A stretch of DNA of 21,928 nucleotides from Lachnospiraceae bacterium (GCA_004558185.1 SFDP01000039.1:1-21928), one strand, 5' to 3'. Counted from the first letter of the stretch, positions 7,983-16,761 are shown. The notes: a model not told the origin generated them from the sequence alone. Made by a program: numbers and translations.

Positions 7983-8042
7983 TTTACACCTCATTCATCT
8001 TCCAGTATACCGTTTCCCCATGTTACACTGCATCTGCTGTCT

Positions 8043-8071
8043 ATCATAGCTACAGGAAAAGGGATTGTCAA
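8043..8071 (-). promoter_or_regulatory. sigma-A promoter for the HAD-dtd-regulator-kinase operon
   Basis: On the - strand TTGACA (8066-8071) and TATGAT (8043-8048) are separated by exactly 17 nt. The -35 begins directly after the ldhA stop (8073-8075). Transcription would run into the HAD gene about 60 nt downstream. Both hexamers are at or one base from consensus, so strong constitutive expression is expected. Confidence 0.8.
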
Positions 8072-8072
8072 T

Positions 8073-9050
8073 TTATTTTATCTCATTGACCAGCTCTTTT
8101 CCCTCAAAAAAAGCATCGATATTGTCCAACGTTACCTCGGCAATATTCTGCAGAGCCTCCTCGGTTAAAAAGGCCTGATGAGAGGTCACCAGAACGTTAG
8201 GCATAGCTGTCAGGAGAGCCAGTGTATCATCCTGAATTCCCTGGGCAGAATGATCTTCAAAGAACCACTCTGCCTCTTCCTCATAAACATCCAGTCCCGC
8301 TCCTCCGATCCGCTTTTCCTTTAATGCAGCAAAAAGAGCCTGACTTTCACATAAGCCTCCCCGAGAAGTATTCAAAATAATAACATGGCTCTTCATTTGC
8401 TCTATTGCTTTCTTGTTGATAATATGCTTCGTCTGCTCCGTCAGCGGGCAGTGCAGGGAAATGACATCACTTTCCGAAAATAATTTCCCTAAAGGAACAT
8501 ACTCAAAATCTGCATTGGGATCAGGATAAACATCAAAAGCTAAAATTCGCATTCCAAATCCTCTGCAAATGTCTATAAAAATTTTCCCGATTTTCCCCGT
8601 TCCAATTACCCCTACTGTTTTTCCATGCAAATCCATACCTGTAAGTCCATTGATATTAAAATTAAAATCTCTGGTACGATTATATGCCTTATGGATTTTG
8701 CGGTTAAGGCTTAAAAGGAGGCCCATGGCAAACTCAGCCACTGCATAGGGTGAATATGCCGGAACTCTGACAAACTTTAACTTTCCCTGTCCTGAGTGAT
8801 AATCTACATTACTGTATCCTGCACAGCGCATGGCGATTAACTGCACTCCCATGTGGGCCAGCCGTTCAATCACAAATCGGTTCAAATCATCATTGACAAA
8901 GGCACAAACTACATCCGCCTCCCTGGCCAGTTCTACCGTCTGGGGATTCAGCTTACTTTCAAAAAAAGAAATATCGTAACGATCGTTATTACATTTCTCA
9001 AACCATTCCTTATCATAGGCTTTGGTATCAAATAAAGCAATTTTTTTCAT
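8073..9050 (-). CDS. ldhA: D-lactate dehydrogenase (LdhA-type 2-hydroxyacid dehydrogenase)
   Basis: 325 aa NAD-dependent enzyme reducing pyruvate to D-lactate, a fermentation end step that regenerates NAD+. The Rossmann motif is GTGKIG at 150-155 with acidic D173 (NADH preference). The catalytic set is R230 in NTSRGG, an acidic residue in DVYEEE (254-259) and H291 in TSHQAF. The stretch from DVYEEE through WFFEDHS to SHQAFLTEEAL closely follows the E. coli LdhA pattern and separates it from other 2-hydroxyacid dehydrogenases. The start at 9050 follows GGAGGAAGAA; an in-frame ATG at 9062 overlaps this site. It appears monocistronic: its own upstream gap contains an AT-rich inverted repeat, and the next operon has its own promoter. 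Confidence 0.9.
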   Translation of the reverse strand: MKKIALFDTKAYDKEWFEKCNNDRYDISFFESKLNPQTVELAREADVVCAFVNDDLNRFVIERLAHMGVQLIAMRCAGYSNVDYHSGQGKLKFVRVPAYSPYAVAEFAMGLLLSLNRKIHKAYNRTRDFNFNINGLTGMDLHGKTVGVIGTGKIGKIFIDICRGFGMRILAFDVYPDPNADFEYVPLGKLFSESDVISLHCPLTEQTKHIINKKAIEQMKSHVIILNTSRGGLCESQALFAALKEKRIGGAGLDVYEEEAEWFFEDHSAQGIQDDTLALLTAMPNVLVTSHQAFLTEEALQNIAEVTLDNIDAFFEGKELVNEIK

Positions 9051-9132
9051 TTCTTCCTCCATTTCAAAGCAGGATGACTAATTCCTGCGTAACCTTAGTA
9101 CTTCTTTTTTAGTATGCACATAATGAAGGAAA

Positions 9133-9154
9133 AAATATTGATAAAACAATATTT
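9133..9154. promoter_or_regulatory. AT-rich inverted repeat upstream of ldhA
   Basis: AAATATTG and CAATATTT form a perfect 8-bp inverted repeat with a 6-nt centre. On the - strand it is followed by TTTTCC, so it could be a weak terminator for cls, which ends at 9174. It also lies about 85 nt upstream of the ldhA start, where a redox repressor such as Rex might bind, but the spacing does not match the usual TTGTTAA-N4-TTAACAA form. Either role is possible. Confidence 0.4.
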
Positions 9155-9173
9155 AATCTAAATTAAACTATTT

Positions 9174-10781
9174 TTACAGCAAAGGACCAAATACTCGCAT
9201 CACTCTTCCTACTATCCTCTGCCCTAAAGGCAGCCTGGAATAATCCTCAAGTGCGATGGGCTGACATTTCTCAAAGGTTTCCATGAAGTCTTTTTTAATT
9301 TTTTCCAATCCTTCTGTTTTATAAAATAAGGTTCCGCATTCATAATGCAGATACAGGCTTCTGAAATCCAAATTTATGGTTCCCACCGTTGCCAGCTCAT
9401 CATCTGACAAAAAGGTTTTGGAATGTACGAAACCCGGAGTATATTCATAAATTTTCACCCCTGATCGAATCAACTGCGGATAATAGGTTCTCCCAATATA
9501 AAACACTACCTTTTTATCCGGGATATGGGGCATAATAATCCTTACATCTACACCACATTTTGCTGCGTGCTCGAGGGCTTGCTGCATTTCATGATCCAGA
9601 ATAAGATAGGGAGTCATGATATATACATATTTTTTTGTACCTGACAAAATATCCATATAGATATTTTTTGCCACATCCTCCAACTGATGGGGACCATCAC
9701 CATAAGGAATCACGAACCCCCTCCCCTTGGCCTCTTGTGACAAGGGTTGGCTCTTGAGCTGTGGTTCCTGCTCAAGATATTTCTTAAAATCTTTCTCCCC
9801 CGAATTACTATTGGTGTTCCACATCTGTAAAAACATCAGCGTATAATTATAAACCGCATCTCCCTTGATGAGAAAGCCATTATCCTTCCAATGGCCATAT
9901 TTTTCATAAGCATTAATATATTCGTCTGCCAGGTTAATTCCACCACTGAAAGCGGTCTTTCCATCCACAATAATCATTTTGCGATGATCCCTGTTATTCA
10001 GATGTGTAGAGAGGAAAGGAGTAAGACGTGCATATTTTCTGCACTGTATCCCTTTATTTTTTAATGACAGATGATATTTTCTCGGTAAAAGAGCCAGACA
10101 CCCGAAGTCGTCATACATCACTCTTACATCCAACCCGTTCTTCACCTTCTCCTCTAATACAGCCAGAATCTGATTCCAGAATATTCCCTCCTCAATAATA
10201 AAGTATTCCAGAAAAATATACTTTTCAGCCTTTCTTAATTCATCAAGGAGAGTTTCCACGGTATCGTCCCCTAAAGGGAAGTAATCAACTGAAGTATTCT
10301 GCCAGGCCGGATATCCCCCTGTTTTTTCGATATAGTCTGCCAGTTTGGCAAAAGAGCCATCCTCCTGCTGCAGCTTTACCTTGACCTCTCCGTTGGTCCT
10401 GGCATATTTTCTGGTTTTCTTTATAATTCCGTTAAGGATTCGTTTGGGTGCCACTGCACCAAAATTCAGCTTCACAAAAAGATATAACACCCCGCCAAAG
10501 AGAGGCATGAGCATAACCGGAATAATCCATGCTATTTTATATGCGGGATTGGATTCATCATTGATAATATAAATCATCACCGCACTGCTGACCAATCCAA
10601 AAAGCTCCAGCAAATAGGGAGAATCCTGTCCGAGTCGGACAAAAATCTCCACAAGAAAAAATATCTGGATAAGTAAAAGGACTCCTGTAAGCCAAACGCC
10701 TGAGAAGGCGATACGCTTTATATAATGTAGGGTTGTATGCTTTTTTGCCTCTAGTTTCCTGTTGATTTCTGAAAATACCAT
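9174..10781 (-). CDS. cls: cardiolipin synthase (phospholipase D family)
   Basis: 535 aa membrane enzyme joining two phosphatidylglycerols into cardiolipin plus glycerol. The N-terminus has hydrophobic segments near 27-49, 58-74 and 82-104. Two PLD catalytic motifs follow: H266-R-K268-x4-D273 and H453-S-K455-x4-D460, each followed by the GGINL/GTINLDFRS type sequence of bacterial Cls. Length is slightly above the usual 480-510 because of a charged stretch before the catalytic half. The start at 10781 has a rather distant GGAG upstream, so initiation may be modest. It lies 48 nt downstream of pepF, and a separate promoter is not clear. Cardiolipin content influences sensitivity to cationic peptides, so its nearness to the Bce module is suggestive but not evidence of a link. 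Confidence 0.93.
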   Translation of the reverse strand: MVFSEINRKLEAKKHTTLHYIKRIAFSGVWLTGVLLLIQIFFLVEIFVRLGQDSPYLLELFGLVSSAVMIYIINDESNPAYKIAWIIPVMLMPLFGGVLYLFVKLNFGAVAPKRILNGIIKKTRKYARTNGEVKVKLQQEDGSFAKLADYIEKTGGYPAWQNTSVDYFPLGDDTVETLLDELRKAEKYIFLEYFIIEEGIFWNQILAVLEEKVKNGLDVRVMYDDFGCLALLPRKYHLSLKNKGIQCRKYARLTPFLSTHLNNRDHRKMIIVDGKTAFSGGINLADEYINAYEKYGHWKDNGFLIKGDAVYNYTLMFLQMWNTNSNSGEKDFKKYLEQEPQLKSQPLSQEAKGRGFVIPYGDGPHQLEDVAKNIYMDILSGTKKYVYIMTPYLILDHEMQQALEHAAKCGVDVRIIMPHIPDKKVVFYIGRTYYPQLIRSGVKIYEYTPGFVHSKTFLSDDELATVGTINLDFRSLYLHYECGTLFYKTEGLEKIKKDFMETFEKCQPIALEDYSRLPLGQRIVGRVMRVFGPLL

Positions 10782-10829
10782 GTTTTTTACTTTACTCCAT
10801 TATCCCCAATATGTATATTACTATTCATC

Positions 10830-12581
10830 TTAAGAAAACTCACAAAATCTTTCCACTCTTTTTTCCAGTTCTTTAAGGCCGGCACGCCAGAAATCCTGAC
10901 TGGTCAAATCCACTCCCATCATGGCTCCTGCCTCTTCAGCTGTACAGGTAGCCGTCGCTTTCAGCATCTTTTTATATTTTCCTACAAAGTCTTCTCCCTC
11001 CTGTTTAAACCTGCCATACAGCCCCAGAGCAAACAAACTTCCAAAAGCATAGGGAAAATTATAAAAGCTTAAGTCTGGGCTATAGTAATGAGGCTTGCAA
11101 ATCCACATTCCATAATTAAGATAAGCCTCATCCAGTCCCTCTCCGTACGCCTCCTTCTGGGCATTAAGCATCAGTCGGTTCAAATCCTCTGCCATAAGGA
11201 ATCTGCTCTGGCTCTGCTCAAACACCGCTGTTTCAAACAGATAGCGGGAATAGATATCCATGATTACCTGAGTATGCTCCCTTAGGTCATTTTCCATAAG
11301 ATTTAAACGTTCATCCCCCACTGCCTTATCCAAAGCATATTCCGCCAGATGCACTTCATTGAAGGTGGAGGCCGTCTCTGCCACCGGCATGGGATATTCC
11401 TGATTCAATATCCTCTCCTTTTCCACCTGCATATTGTGAAAGGCATGGCCCAATTCATGTGCCAGAGTGCCTATGGAGGTAAAATAACCATCAAAATTGG
11501 TCATAATTCTGCTCTGTCCAAGATAAGCTATGCCGGAGCAAAAGGCCCCTCCTCTTTTTCCTGCTCTGGGATAAAAATCAATCCAGGCCTCATCAAAGGC
11601 TCTTTTTATCATCCCTGACATATCAGGGGAAAAAGCACTGAAGCAGTCAATCAGATAGCTTCCCGCTTCTTTAGCTGTAAACTTACGGTCTGCCTTTCCC
11701 AGAGGGGCAAACAGCTCATACCAGGGCAGCCCATTACCATACCCCAGCATAACCGCTTTTTTTCTCAGGTATTTCCGAAATACAGGAAGGTACTCCTCAA
11801 TGGATTTCAGCATGGCATCCAGAGTTTCTTTTTTCATTCTGGACTGCTGCAGAGTCATATCCAAAACCGAAATATATCCTCTTTTTTTCGCCAGCAGAGT
11901 TACTTGATTTTTTATATTATTCAGGGAAAATGCTACACTGTCCTGAATCTTTCCGTAGGCAGCCAGTTCAGCTTCATAAGCCTTTTTTCTTACCTCTTTA
12001 TCTGGACTGCTGGCCAGATTTCTCACCTCAGACAGGGTAATATTCTTTCCCTCATAATCCACTTTTACGGTAGAGGTCAGATATCCCTGTAGCTGTTCCC
12101 ATGCGGCTCCTCCTGTCATATTCATGGATACAATCATTTCCTCCACTTCACCAGACAGCAGATACTGCGCCTTTACTTTATTTTCCTTCAAAAGAAAACG
12201 ATAGGCAGCTACCAGCTCACTTTTTTCAGCCAGTCCGTCAATATCCCGGATACCTGCCAGCTGCCTGTTTATTGCGGTCTGGAGGGCTGTATAATCAGCA
12301 TCAATTTTCTGTAAACGGCTAAGCTGAGCCATTAAATCTCCATTTCCTGTATCCACAGACTGACGCAGGCTGACATACTGAAACAGCTTTCTAAGCAGGC
12401 TGACTACTTTTTCCTGTTGAAGCAGTAGCCGCTCTGCTCTTTCCCCTTCTGCTTCCTTTTCCAGCTTCTCAATCAAAGCCGCCGTCTCTTCCACTGCCTT
12501 CCTGGCTGCTTTCACATCAGCCTCATAAGCGGGATCCTCAAGTCCCTTATATATTTCTTCCAAAGACCATTCTGTTTTCAT
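10830..12581 (-). CDS. pepF: oligoendopeptidase F (M3 family zinc metallopeptidase)
   Basis: 583 aa cytoplasmic peptidase cutting short oligopeptides. The zinc motif is HELGH (H375, E376, H379) and the third ligand is expected in AETASTFNE (E402 or E409). The PepF N-terminal helical region covers about 110-180, with the catalytic domain to the end. GAGGT lies 7-8 nt before the ATG at 12581. A clear promoter is present upstream (12645-12673), so it is not solely dependent on the opp operon, but it follows that operon on the same strand. Uptake of peptides followed by intracellular cleavage is a sensible pairing. No signal peptide is seen. Confidence 0.93.
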   Translation of the reverse strand: MKTEWSLEEIYKGLEDPAYEADVKAARKAVEETAALIEKLEKEAEGERAERLLLQQEKVVSLLRKLFQYVSLRQSVDTGNGDLMAQLSRLQKIDADYTALQTAINRQLAGIRDIDGLAEKSELVAAYRFLLKENKVKAQYLLSGEVEEMIVSMNMTGGAAWEQLQGYLTSTVKVDYEGKNITLSEVRNLASSPDKEVRKKAYEAELAAYGKIQDSVAFSLNNIKNQVTLLAKKRGYISVLDMTLQQSRMKKETLDAMLKSIEEYLPVFRKYLRKKAVMLGYGNGLPWYELFAPLGKADRKFTAKEAGSYLIDCFSAFSPDMSGMIKRAFDEAWIDFYPRAGKRGGAFCSGIAYLGQSRIMTNFDGYFTSIGTLAHELGHAFHNMQVEKERILNQEYPMPVAETASTFNEVHLAEYALDKAVGDERLNLMENDLREHTQVIMDIYSRYLFETAVFEQSQSRFLMAEDLNRLMLNAQKEAYGEGLDEAYLNYGMWICKPHYYSPDLSFYNFPYAFGSLFALGLYGRFKQEGEDFVGKYKKMLKATATCTAEEAGAMMGVDLTSQDFWRAGLKELEKRVERFCEFS

Positions 12582-12644
12582 GTTAAATACCTCTTCCTTC
12601 TATCTATTTATACTCTTTTCCGTAATGAATAAGCGGATATCAGC

Positions 12645-12673
12645 ATTGTATCAATATTTTTCATTTTTTCCAA
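12645..12673 (-). promoter_or_regulatory. sigma-A promoter of pepF
   Basis: On the - strand TTGGAA (12668-12673) and TACAAT (12645-12650) are separated by 17 nt, about 65 nt before the pepF start. The inverted repeat at 12688-12709 lies 14 nt upstream of the -35. Confidence 0.7.
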
Positions 12674-12687
12674 GTAAAAAAGGCGAA

Positions 12688-12709
12688 AAATGTACCAATG
12701 CGTACATTT
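12688..12709 (-). terminator. inverted repeat ending the opp operon, or operator for pepF
   Basis: AAATGTAC and GTACATTT are a perfect 8-bp inverted repeat with a 6-nt centre. On the - strand the right arm runs into TTCGCC and then six T, so it may be an intrinsic terminator for the opp operon, whose last gene ends 37 nt before. The low-GC stem is weak. Its position just upstream of the pepF -35 would also suit a regulator. Confidence 0.45.
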
Positions 12710-12745
12710 CCACCTTCCTCAATTTTTCCATCCTAAATAATGACC

Positions 12746-13012
12746 TCAGACCAGCCATACTTTAGTCGCAAAAAGAAGGAAAAGAAACATGGCCAGAATA
12801 AAAATACCTGCAATAACCAGCCCTGCCATGACCGCACCCAACAGGGCATGAAAACGCTCACCAAAAGACATTTGCGGTTTATTCTGTATTCTTTCCTGTC
12901 TTTCCAGCCTGGCCTTGCGTTCCTCTGGCTCCAGCTGCTGCTCCTCCAGTTCTCTTCTTCCAGCCTCCAGCATTTCATCCACATACTGATCTCTGCCGTC
13001 AAAAAAAGACAT
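12746..13012 (-). CDS. small C-terminal membrane-anchored protein in the opp operon
   Basis: 88 aa, no family recognised. Residues about 9-48 are highly charged and predicted helical (rich in E, R and Q; possible coiled coil), and one hydrophobic segment covers about 60-85, ending in a short tail. It would be a tail-anchored protein with a cytoplasmic charged domain. The start at 13012 is preceded by AAGGAGAGG; an in-frame ATG at 13033 overlaps the oppF stop and would add seven basic-rich residues. The gene follows oppF so closely that it must share its transcript. A role in assembling or regulating the transporter is possible but not shown. Confidence 0.75.
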   Translation of the reverse strand: MSFFDGRDQYVDEMLEAGRRELEEQQLEPEERKARLERQERIQNKPQMSFGERFHALLGAVMAGLVIAGIFILAMFLFLLFATKVWLV

Positions 13013-13025
13013 TCCTCTCCTTCTC

Positions 13026-14027
13026 CTAGTCATACAGATGACACCTTACCATATGTCCATTACCCATATCCTTTCCTACCGGAACCTCCGTCTTGCAGAT
13101 TTCCATACATTCCGAACATCTGGTATGGAACTTACAGCCGGAAGGAGGATTAGCCGGTGAGGGAATGCTTCCTTCCAGAATAATACGCTCCGATTTCACC
13201 TGAGGATCAGGCATGGGAATGGCGCTGAACAGAGCCTTCGTATAGGGATGCAGAGGGTTATTAAAAATATCGTCCGTTTCCCCCATTTCCACCAGACCGC
13301 CTAAATACATTACACCAATGGTATCCGAAATATGCTCCACAACTGAAAGATCATGAGAAATAAATAAATACGTCAGATTCCGTTCCTTCTGCAAATCTTT
13401 CAGCAGATTGATTACCTGTGCCTGTATGGATACGTCCAGGGCAGAAACCGGTTCATCACAGACAATAAAATCAGGATTTAAAGCAATCGCCCTGGCAATG
13501 CAGATGCGCTGTCTCTGCCCACCGGAAAACTCATGAGGATAGCGATCCTTATGAAAGGGCTGTAATCCGCAGGAATGCATAATCTCTGTAATATACTGAT
13601 CCAGCTCTTTTTTGGGTACCAGCTTGTGTTCCCTTACTCCTTCCCCAATGATTTCACCAACAGGAAGTCTGGGGGATAAGGAAGAATAAGGGTCCTGAAA
13701 AATAATCTGCATTTTTGTCCGAAGTTTCCGTAATTCCTTATGCGAAAGGCTGCTTACATCCTGTCCTTCAAAGTAAATTTCACCATCGGTCTTTTCCAGC
13801 AGACGTAAAATGGTACGTCCGGTAGTAGATTTGCCGCAGCCGGACTCTCCCACCAGTCCCATGGTAGTTCCCTTTTTTATATTAAAGCTTACATCATCAA
13901 CTGCCTTAACTGCCCCCTTTTGTACTCCCAGGGCACCTTTTACCGGAAAGTATTTTTTCAAATTACGTACTTCCAGGATATTTGCTTCATCATGGACGAA
14001 GGCTTCTTTCTTTTCCTGATTATCCAT
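13026..14027 (-). CDS. oppF: oligopeptide ABC transporter ATP-binding protein OppF
   Basis: 333 aa cytoplasmic ATPase of the Opp importer. Motifs: Walker A GESGCGKST (60-68), Q-loop IIFQDPYSSLSPR (108-120), signature FSGGQ (167-171), Walker B FIVCDEP with SALD, and the switch histidine in SHD. The C-terminal oligopeptide-transporter domain has the cysteine-rich CKFHTRCSECMEIC stretch, which in homologues can hold an iron-sulfur cluster. AAGGAGG upstream fixes the start at 14027; an in-frame ATG at 14078 lies inside oppD. The SSLSPR Q-loop is typical of OppF/DppF rather than OppD. Confidence 0.94.
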   Translation of the reverse strand: MDNQEKKEAFVHDEANILEVRNLKKYFPVKGALGVQKGAVKAVDDVSFNIKKGTTMGLVGESGCGKSTTGRTILRLLEKTDGEIYFEGQDVSSLSHKELRKLRTKMQIIFQDPYSSLSPRLPVGEIIGEGVREHKLVPKKELDQYITEIMHSCGLQPFHKDRYPHEFSGGQRQRICIARAIALNPDFIVCDEPVSALDVSIQAQVINLLKDLQKERNLTYLFISHDLSVVEHISDTIGVMYLGGLVEMGETDDIFNNPLHPYTKALFSAIPMPDPQVKSERIILEGSIPSPANPPSGCKFHTRCSECMEICKTEVPVGKDMGNGHMVRCHLYD

Positions 14028-14028
14028 C

Positions 14029-15183
14029 CTACTTTCCTCCTTCTTTGTTCGAATCCATATAACGGTAGCAGCTGACAAAATGGGTATCTGAAAGCTGTAC
14101 CACTCCCGGATAGGCTCCTTTGCAAGCCTCTACACACATTTCACAGCGATCCTTAAAATAACAATACTGAGGCATATCGACAGGGTTGGGCACTTTTCCG
14201 GGAATACTGTACAGACGTTCAATCTTTTTGCCCACTACAGGCTTAGAATTCATCAGACCTATCGTATAAGGATGGCAGGGATTTTTAAAAATCTCTTCGG
14301 CCGTTCCCTTTTCCACAACTCTGCCCGCATACATTACCACTACATAGTCTGCCATCTCGGCAATTACCCCCAAATCGTGAGTAATCAGCATAATGGAGCT
14401 GTTAATTTTATCCTTCAGTTCCCTGAGCAAGTCCAGAATCTGTGCCTGAATAGTAACATCCAGTGCAGTCGTAGGCTCATCCGCAATAATCAGCTTGGGA
14501 TTACATGCCAGTCCCATGGCGATGACCACACGCTGACGCATACCACCGGATAATTCATGAGGGTACATCCGGTAAACTCCCTCGCTGTTGGCAATACCCA
14601 CCAGCTTAAGCATCTCGATGGTTCTGGCCTTTACCGCCTCCTTATTCATCTCAGGGTGATGCAGGGCAATAACCTCATCTACCTGAGCACCAATACGAAA
14701 TACCGGATTTAACGAAGTCATAGGCTCCTGAAAAATCATGGAAACATAATTTCCACGAATAGTCTGCATCTTCTCGTTGGGTGTATTCACAATATTAATT
14801 GCCTTCCCCTCTCCCAGATTCAGACGAATTTCCCCTTCTACCGTCTGTCCCTGGGGACGCTGCACCAACTGCATAATTGAAAGGCTGGTTACCGATTTTC
14901 CGCAGCCGGATTCTCCTACCACACCTACCGTTTTGCCTACCGGTACATCGAAGCTTACTCCATTAACACTTTTTACGGTGCCTGCATCGGTAAAGAAATA
15001 GGTATGCAGATTGTCGATTTCCAGAACGTTTTGTTCATCCTTCATCCTCGTCACATACTCCGACTCCGGCACGTTCCTTCTTTTTCTCTTTTTTTCCAGC
15101 TCATTCGTGATTTTACGGTTCTCTCTGGAAATCCTGCGGGACTCTTTTGTGGAGAGATAACCTTCTGCTTTTTTCTTAAACAT
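14029..15183 (-). CDS. oppD: oligopeptide ABC transporter ATP-binding protein OppD with basic N-terminal extension
   Basis: 384 aa ATPase partner of OppF. Motifs: Walker A GESGCGKS (90-97), Q-loop MIFQEPMTSLNPV, signature ELSGGMRQR, Walker B LIIADEPTTALD, switch THD, and the C-terminal cysteine-rich region around CYFKDRCEMCVEAC. Residues 1-47 are an unusual, strongly basic and charged extension before the normal beginning (MKDEQNVLEI at 47). The AAAGGAG in front of 15183 supports the long start, and the internal ATG at 15045 has no usable site. The extension may contact the membrane or nucleic acid, but this is only a guess. Spacing to oppC is 15 nt. Confidence 0.93.
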   Translation of the reverse strand: MFKKKAEGYLSTKESRRISRENRKITNELEKKRKRRNVPESEYVTRMKDEQNVLEIDNLHTYFFTDAGTVKSVNGVSFDVPVGKTVGVVGESGCGKSVTSLSIMQLVQRPQGQTVEGEIRLNLGEGKAINIVNTPNEKMQTIRGNYVSMIFQEPMTSLNPVFRIGAQVDEVIALHHPEMNKEAVKARTIEMLKLVGIANSEGVYRMYPHELSGGMRQRVVIAMGLACNPKLIIADEPTTALDVTIQAQILDLLRELKDKINSSIMLITHDLGVIAEMADYVVVMYAGRVVEKGTAEEIFKNPCHPYTIGLMNSKPVVGKKIERLYSIPGKVPNPVDMPQYCYFKDRCEMCVEACKGAYPGVVQLSDTHFVSCYRYMDSNKEGGK

Positions 15184-15198
15184 TCCTGTCTCTCCTTT

Positions 15199-16752
15199 CT
15201 ATCTCTTCATTCTGGGGTCAAAAGCGTCTCGAAGACCATCTCCCAGAATATTGAAGGCTAAAACGGTCAGCAGCAGACATACACCTGCGGGAATCCAGAT
15301 AAACCAATAGGTGGTTAACACGAAGGTATCGTTAACGTCATTAATGATATTTCCCCAAGAGGCAAAAGGGAATTTAACTCCCAGTCCCAGGAAAGAAAGG
15401 GTGGATTCCGTAATAATGGTGGAACCAAGTCCCATGGTACAGGTAACGATAAGCTGCGGAATCACGTTAGGAATCAGATGCTTGAAAATCCGGTTTATGG
15501 TACGCACACCTGTGGCCTCCGTTGCCACCATAAACTCCTGCTCCCGCAGAGATAAAATCTGGCCACGTACCAGACGTGCGGTGGAGGCCCAGCCAAGGAA
15601 ACCTAACAAAAGCATCAAAAACAGCATACGAATCTGAGGATCCACACGCATCCCATCCATTACTGCACCTAAAATGATGATAATGGGCATATTGGGAATA
15701 CAATAGAAAATGTCTACAATACGCATAATCAGATTGTCCACCCATTTACCAAAGTAACCGGCAATCCCGCCCAGGGTAACGCCAATAATCGTCTGGATAA
15801 AAACAACGATAAAGCCGATAATCAAAGATACACGCCCACCATACATGATACGGGTCAGCATATCCATACCATTTTTATCGGTTCCCAACAGATGCTCCCT
15901 GCTGGGCGCAGAGTAGGTATCAAATACCCTTGTCTCCTTTTCCTGTAAAACTGACCATGCCTGCTTCGCAGCATCATAGGAAATGGCATATTCATACTCT
16001 ACTCCATCTGCTTCGGTGTACAAGAAACTCTCCTGGCCATTTTCAATGGCTTCTGTCGCCAATTCCTTAAACTCTCTGGTCAGAAAAACATCCGGCATGA
16101 CGGCCTGAATGATGTAATGACTGATATAGGCAACCTCCTCCCCATTTCTGGTCACCAGTCCTTCCTCATCCAGTTGATAGCTTTCTCCTGCTGCCGTAAA
16201 ATTTCTCTTTCCATCAGCATAAGCCTTCAGCAGTTCGTACTGCAAAGCAAAGGGAATTCTTTCTCCTTCTACAGCAGAGCTGATTACATTTTTAAAAGCA
16301 ATTCCAATCAGAGTACCTCCGCTGTATACACTATATAAATCTTCCCCATCCTGTACCAGAGTATACTCAACATCCTTATAGGAAAAGGTTTCATTTTTCT
16401 TCTGAATAGCCAGCATGGCCTGAGCCTGAATCACCCCATCAAAAGGAATCTCTGCTTCTGCACTGGCAAATCTCAGTTCCTGACTTTCAATTACACCTGC
16501 ATACTCCTTTTTCTGATAATCTGTGCGATAGAAAACCTGATCCTCTCTGTAAGGCGAAATCATCCCTCCCACAAAAGAAAACAGGAACATGAATACCAGA
16601 ATGATAAGCCCTGTAACCGCCAATCGGTTACGGAAGAAACGCTTGGCAACCATAGCACCCGGAGACAGCACCTTAACGCGGCGGTCATCATTCAGAGAGT
16701 ACTGTTCTTCCTGAGAATTATTTTTGGTCATTTTTTCATTCATTTCGCTCAT
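15199..16752 (-). CDS. oppC: oligopeptide ABC permease OppC with large repeated extracytoplasmic insertion
   Basis: 517 aa, against about 300 for typical OppC. The first membrane helix is near 44-66. The usual APSREHLLGTDKNG motif that precedes helix 2 begins only at about 282, so roughly 200 residues (about 70-280) are inserted outside the membrane. Five further helices follow, with the EAA loop (EATGVRTINRIFKHLIPN) that docks on the ATPases. The insert appears to hold three related units (about 111-158, 172-217 and 228-280), each a short helix, then a F-x-Y-x-G-x-E-Y type strand pair ending in VY/VI. AGGAGGGG sits directly before the ATG at 16752. The insertion may contact OppA or sample peptides. 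Related enlarged OppC proteins probably occur in other Clostridia. Confidence 0.92.
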   Translation of the reverse strand: MSEMNEKMTKNNSQEEQYSLNDDRRVKVLSPGAMVAKRFFRNRLAVTGLIILVFMFLFSFVGGMISPYREDQVFYRTDYQKKEYAGVIESQELRFASAEAEIPFDGVIQAQAMLAIQKKNETFSYKDVEYTLVQDGEDLYSVYSGGTLIGIAFKNVISSAVEGERIPFALQYELLKAYADGKRNFTAAGESYQLDEEGLVTRNGEEVAYISHYIIQAVMPDVFLTREFKELATEAIENGQESFLYTEADGVEYEYAISYDAAKQAWSVLQEKETRVFDTYSAPSREHLLGTDKNGMDMLTRIMYGGRVSLIIGFIVVFIQTIIGVTLGGIAGYFGKWVDNLIMRIVDIFYCIPNMPIIIILGAVMDGMRVDPQIRMLFLMLLLGFLGWASTARLVRGQILSLREQEFMVATEATGVRTINRIFKHLIPNVIPQLIVTCTMGLGSTIITESTLSFLGLGVKFPFASWGNIINDVNDTFVLTTYWFIWIPAGVCLLLTVLAFNILGDGLRDAFDPRMKR

Positions 16753-16761
16753 TTTCCCCTC

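Noticed and set aside
12740..13153. 137-codon + strand frame opposite oppF and the small protein
   Set aside because: The opposite strand has continuous operon genes with ribosome binding sites; this frame starts in intergenic sequence without one.
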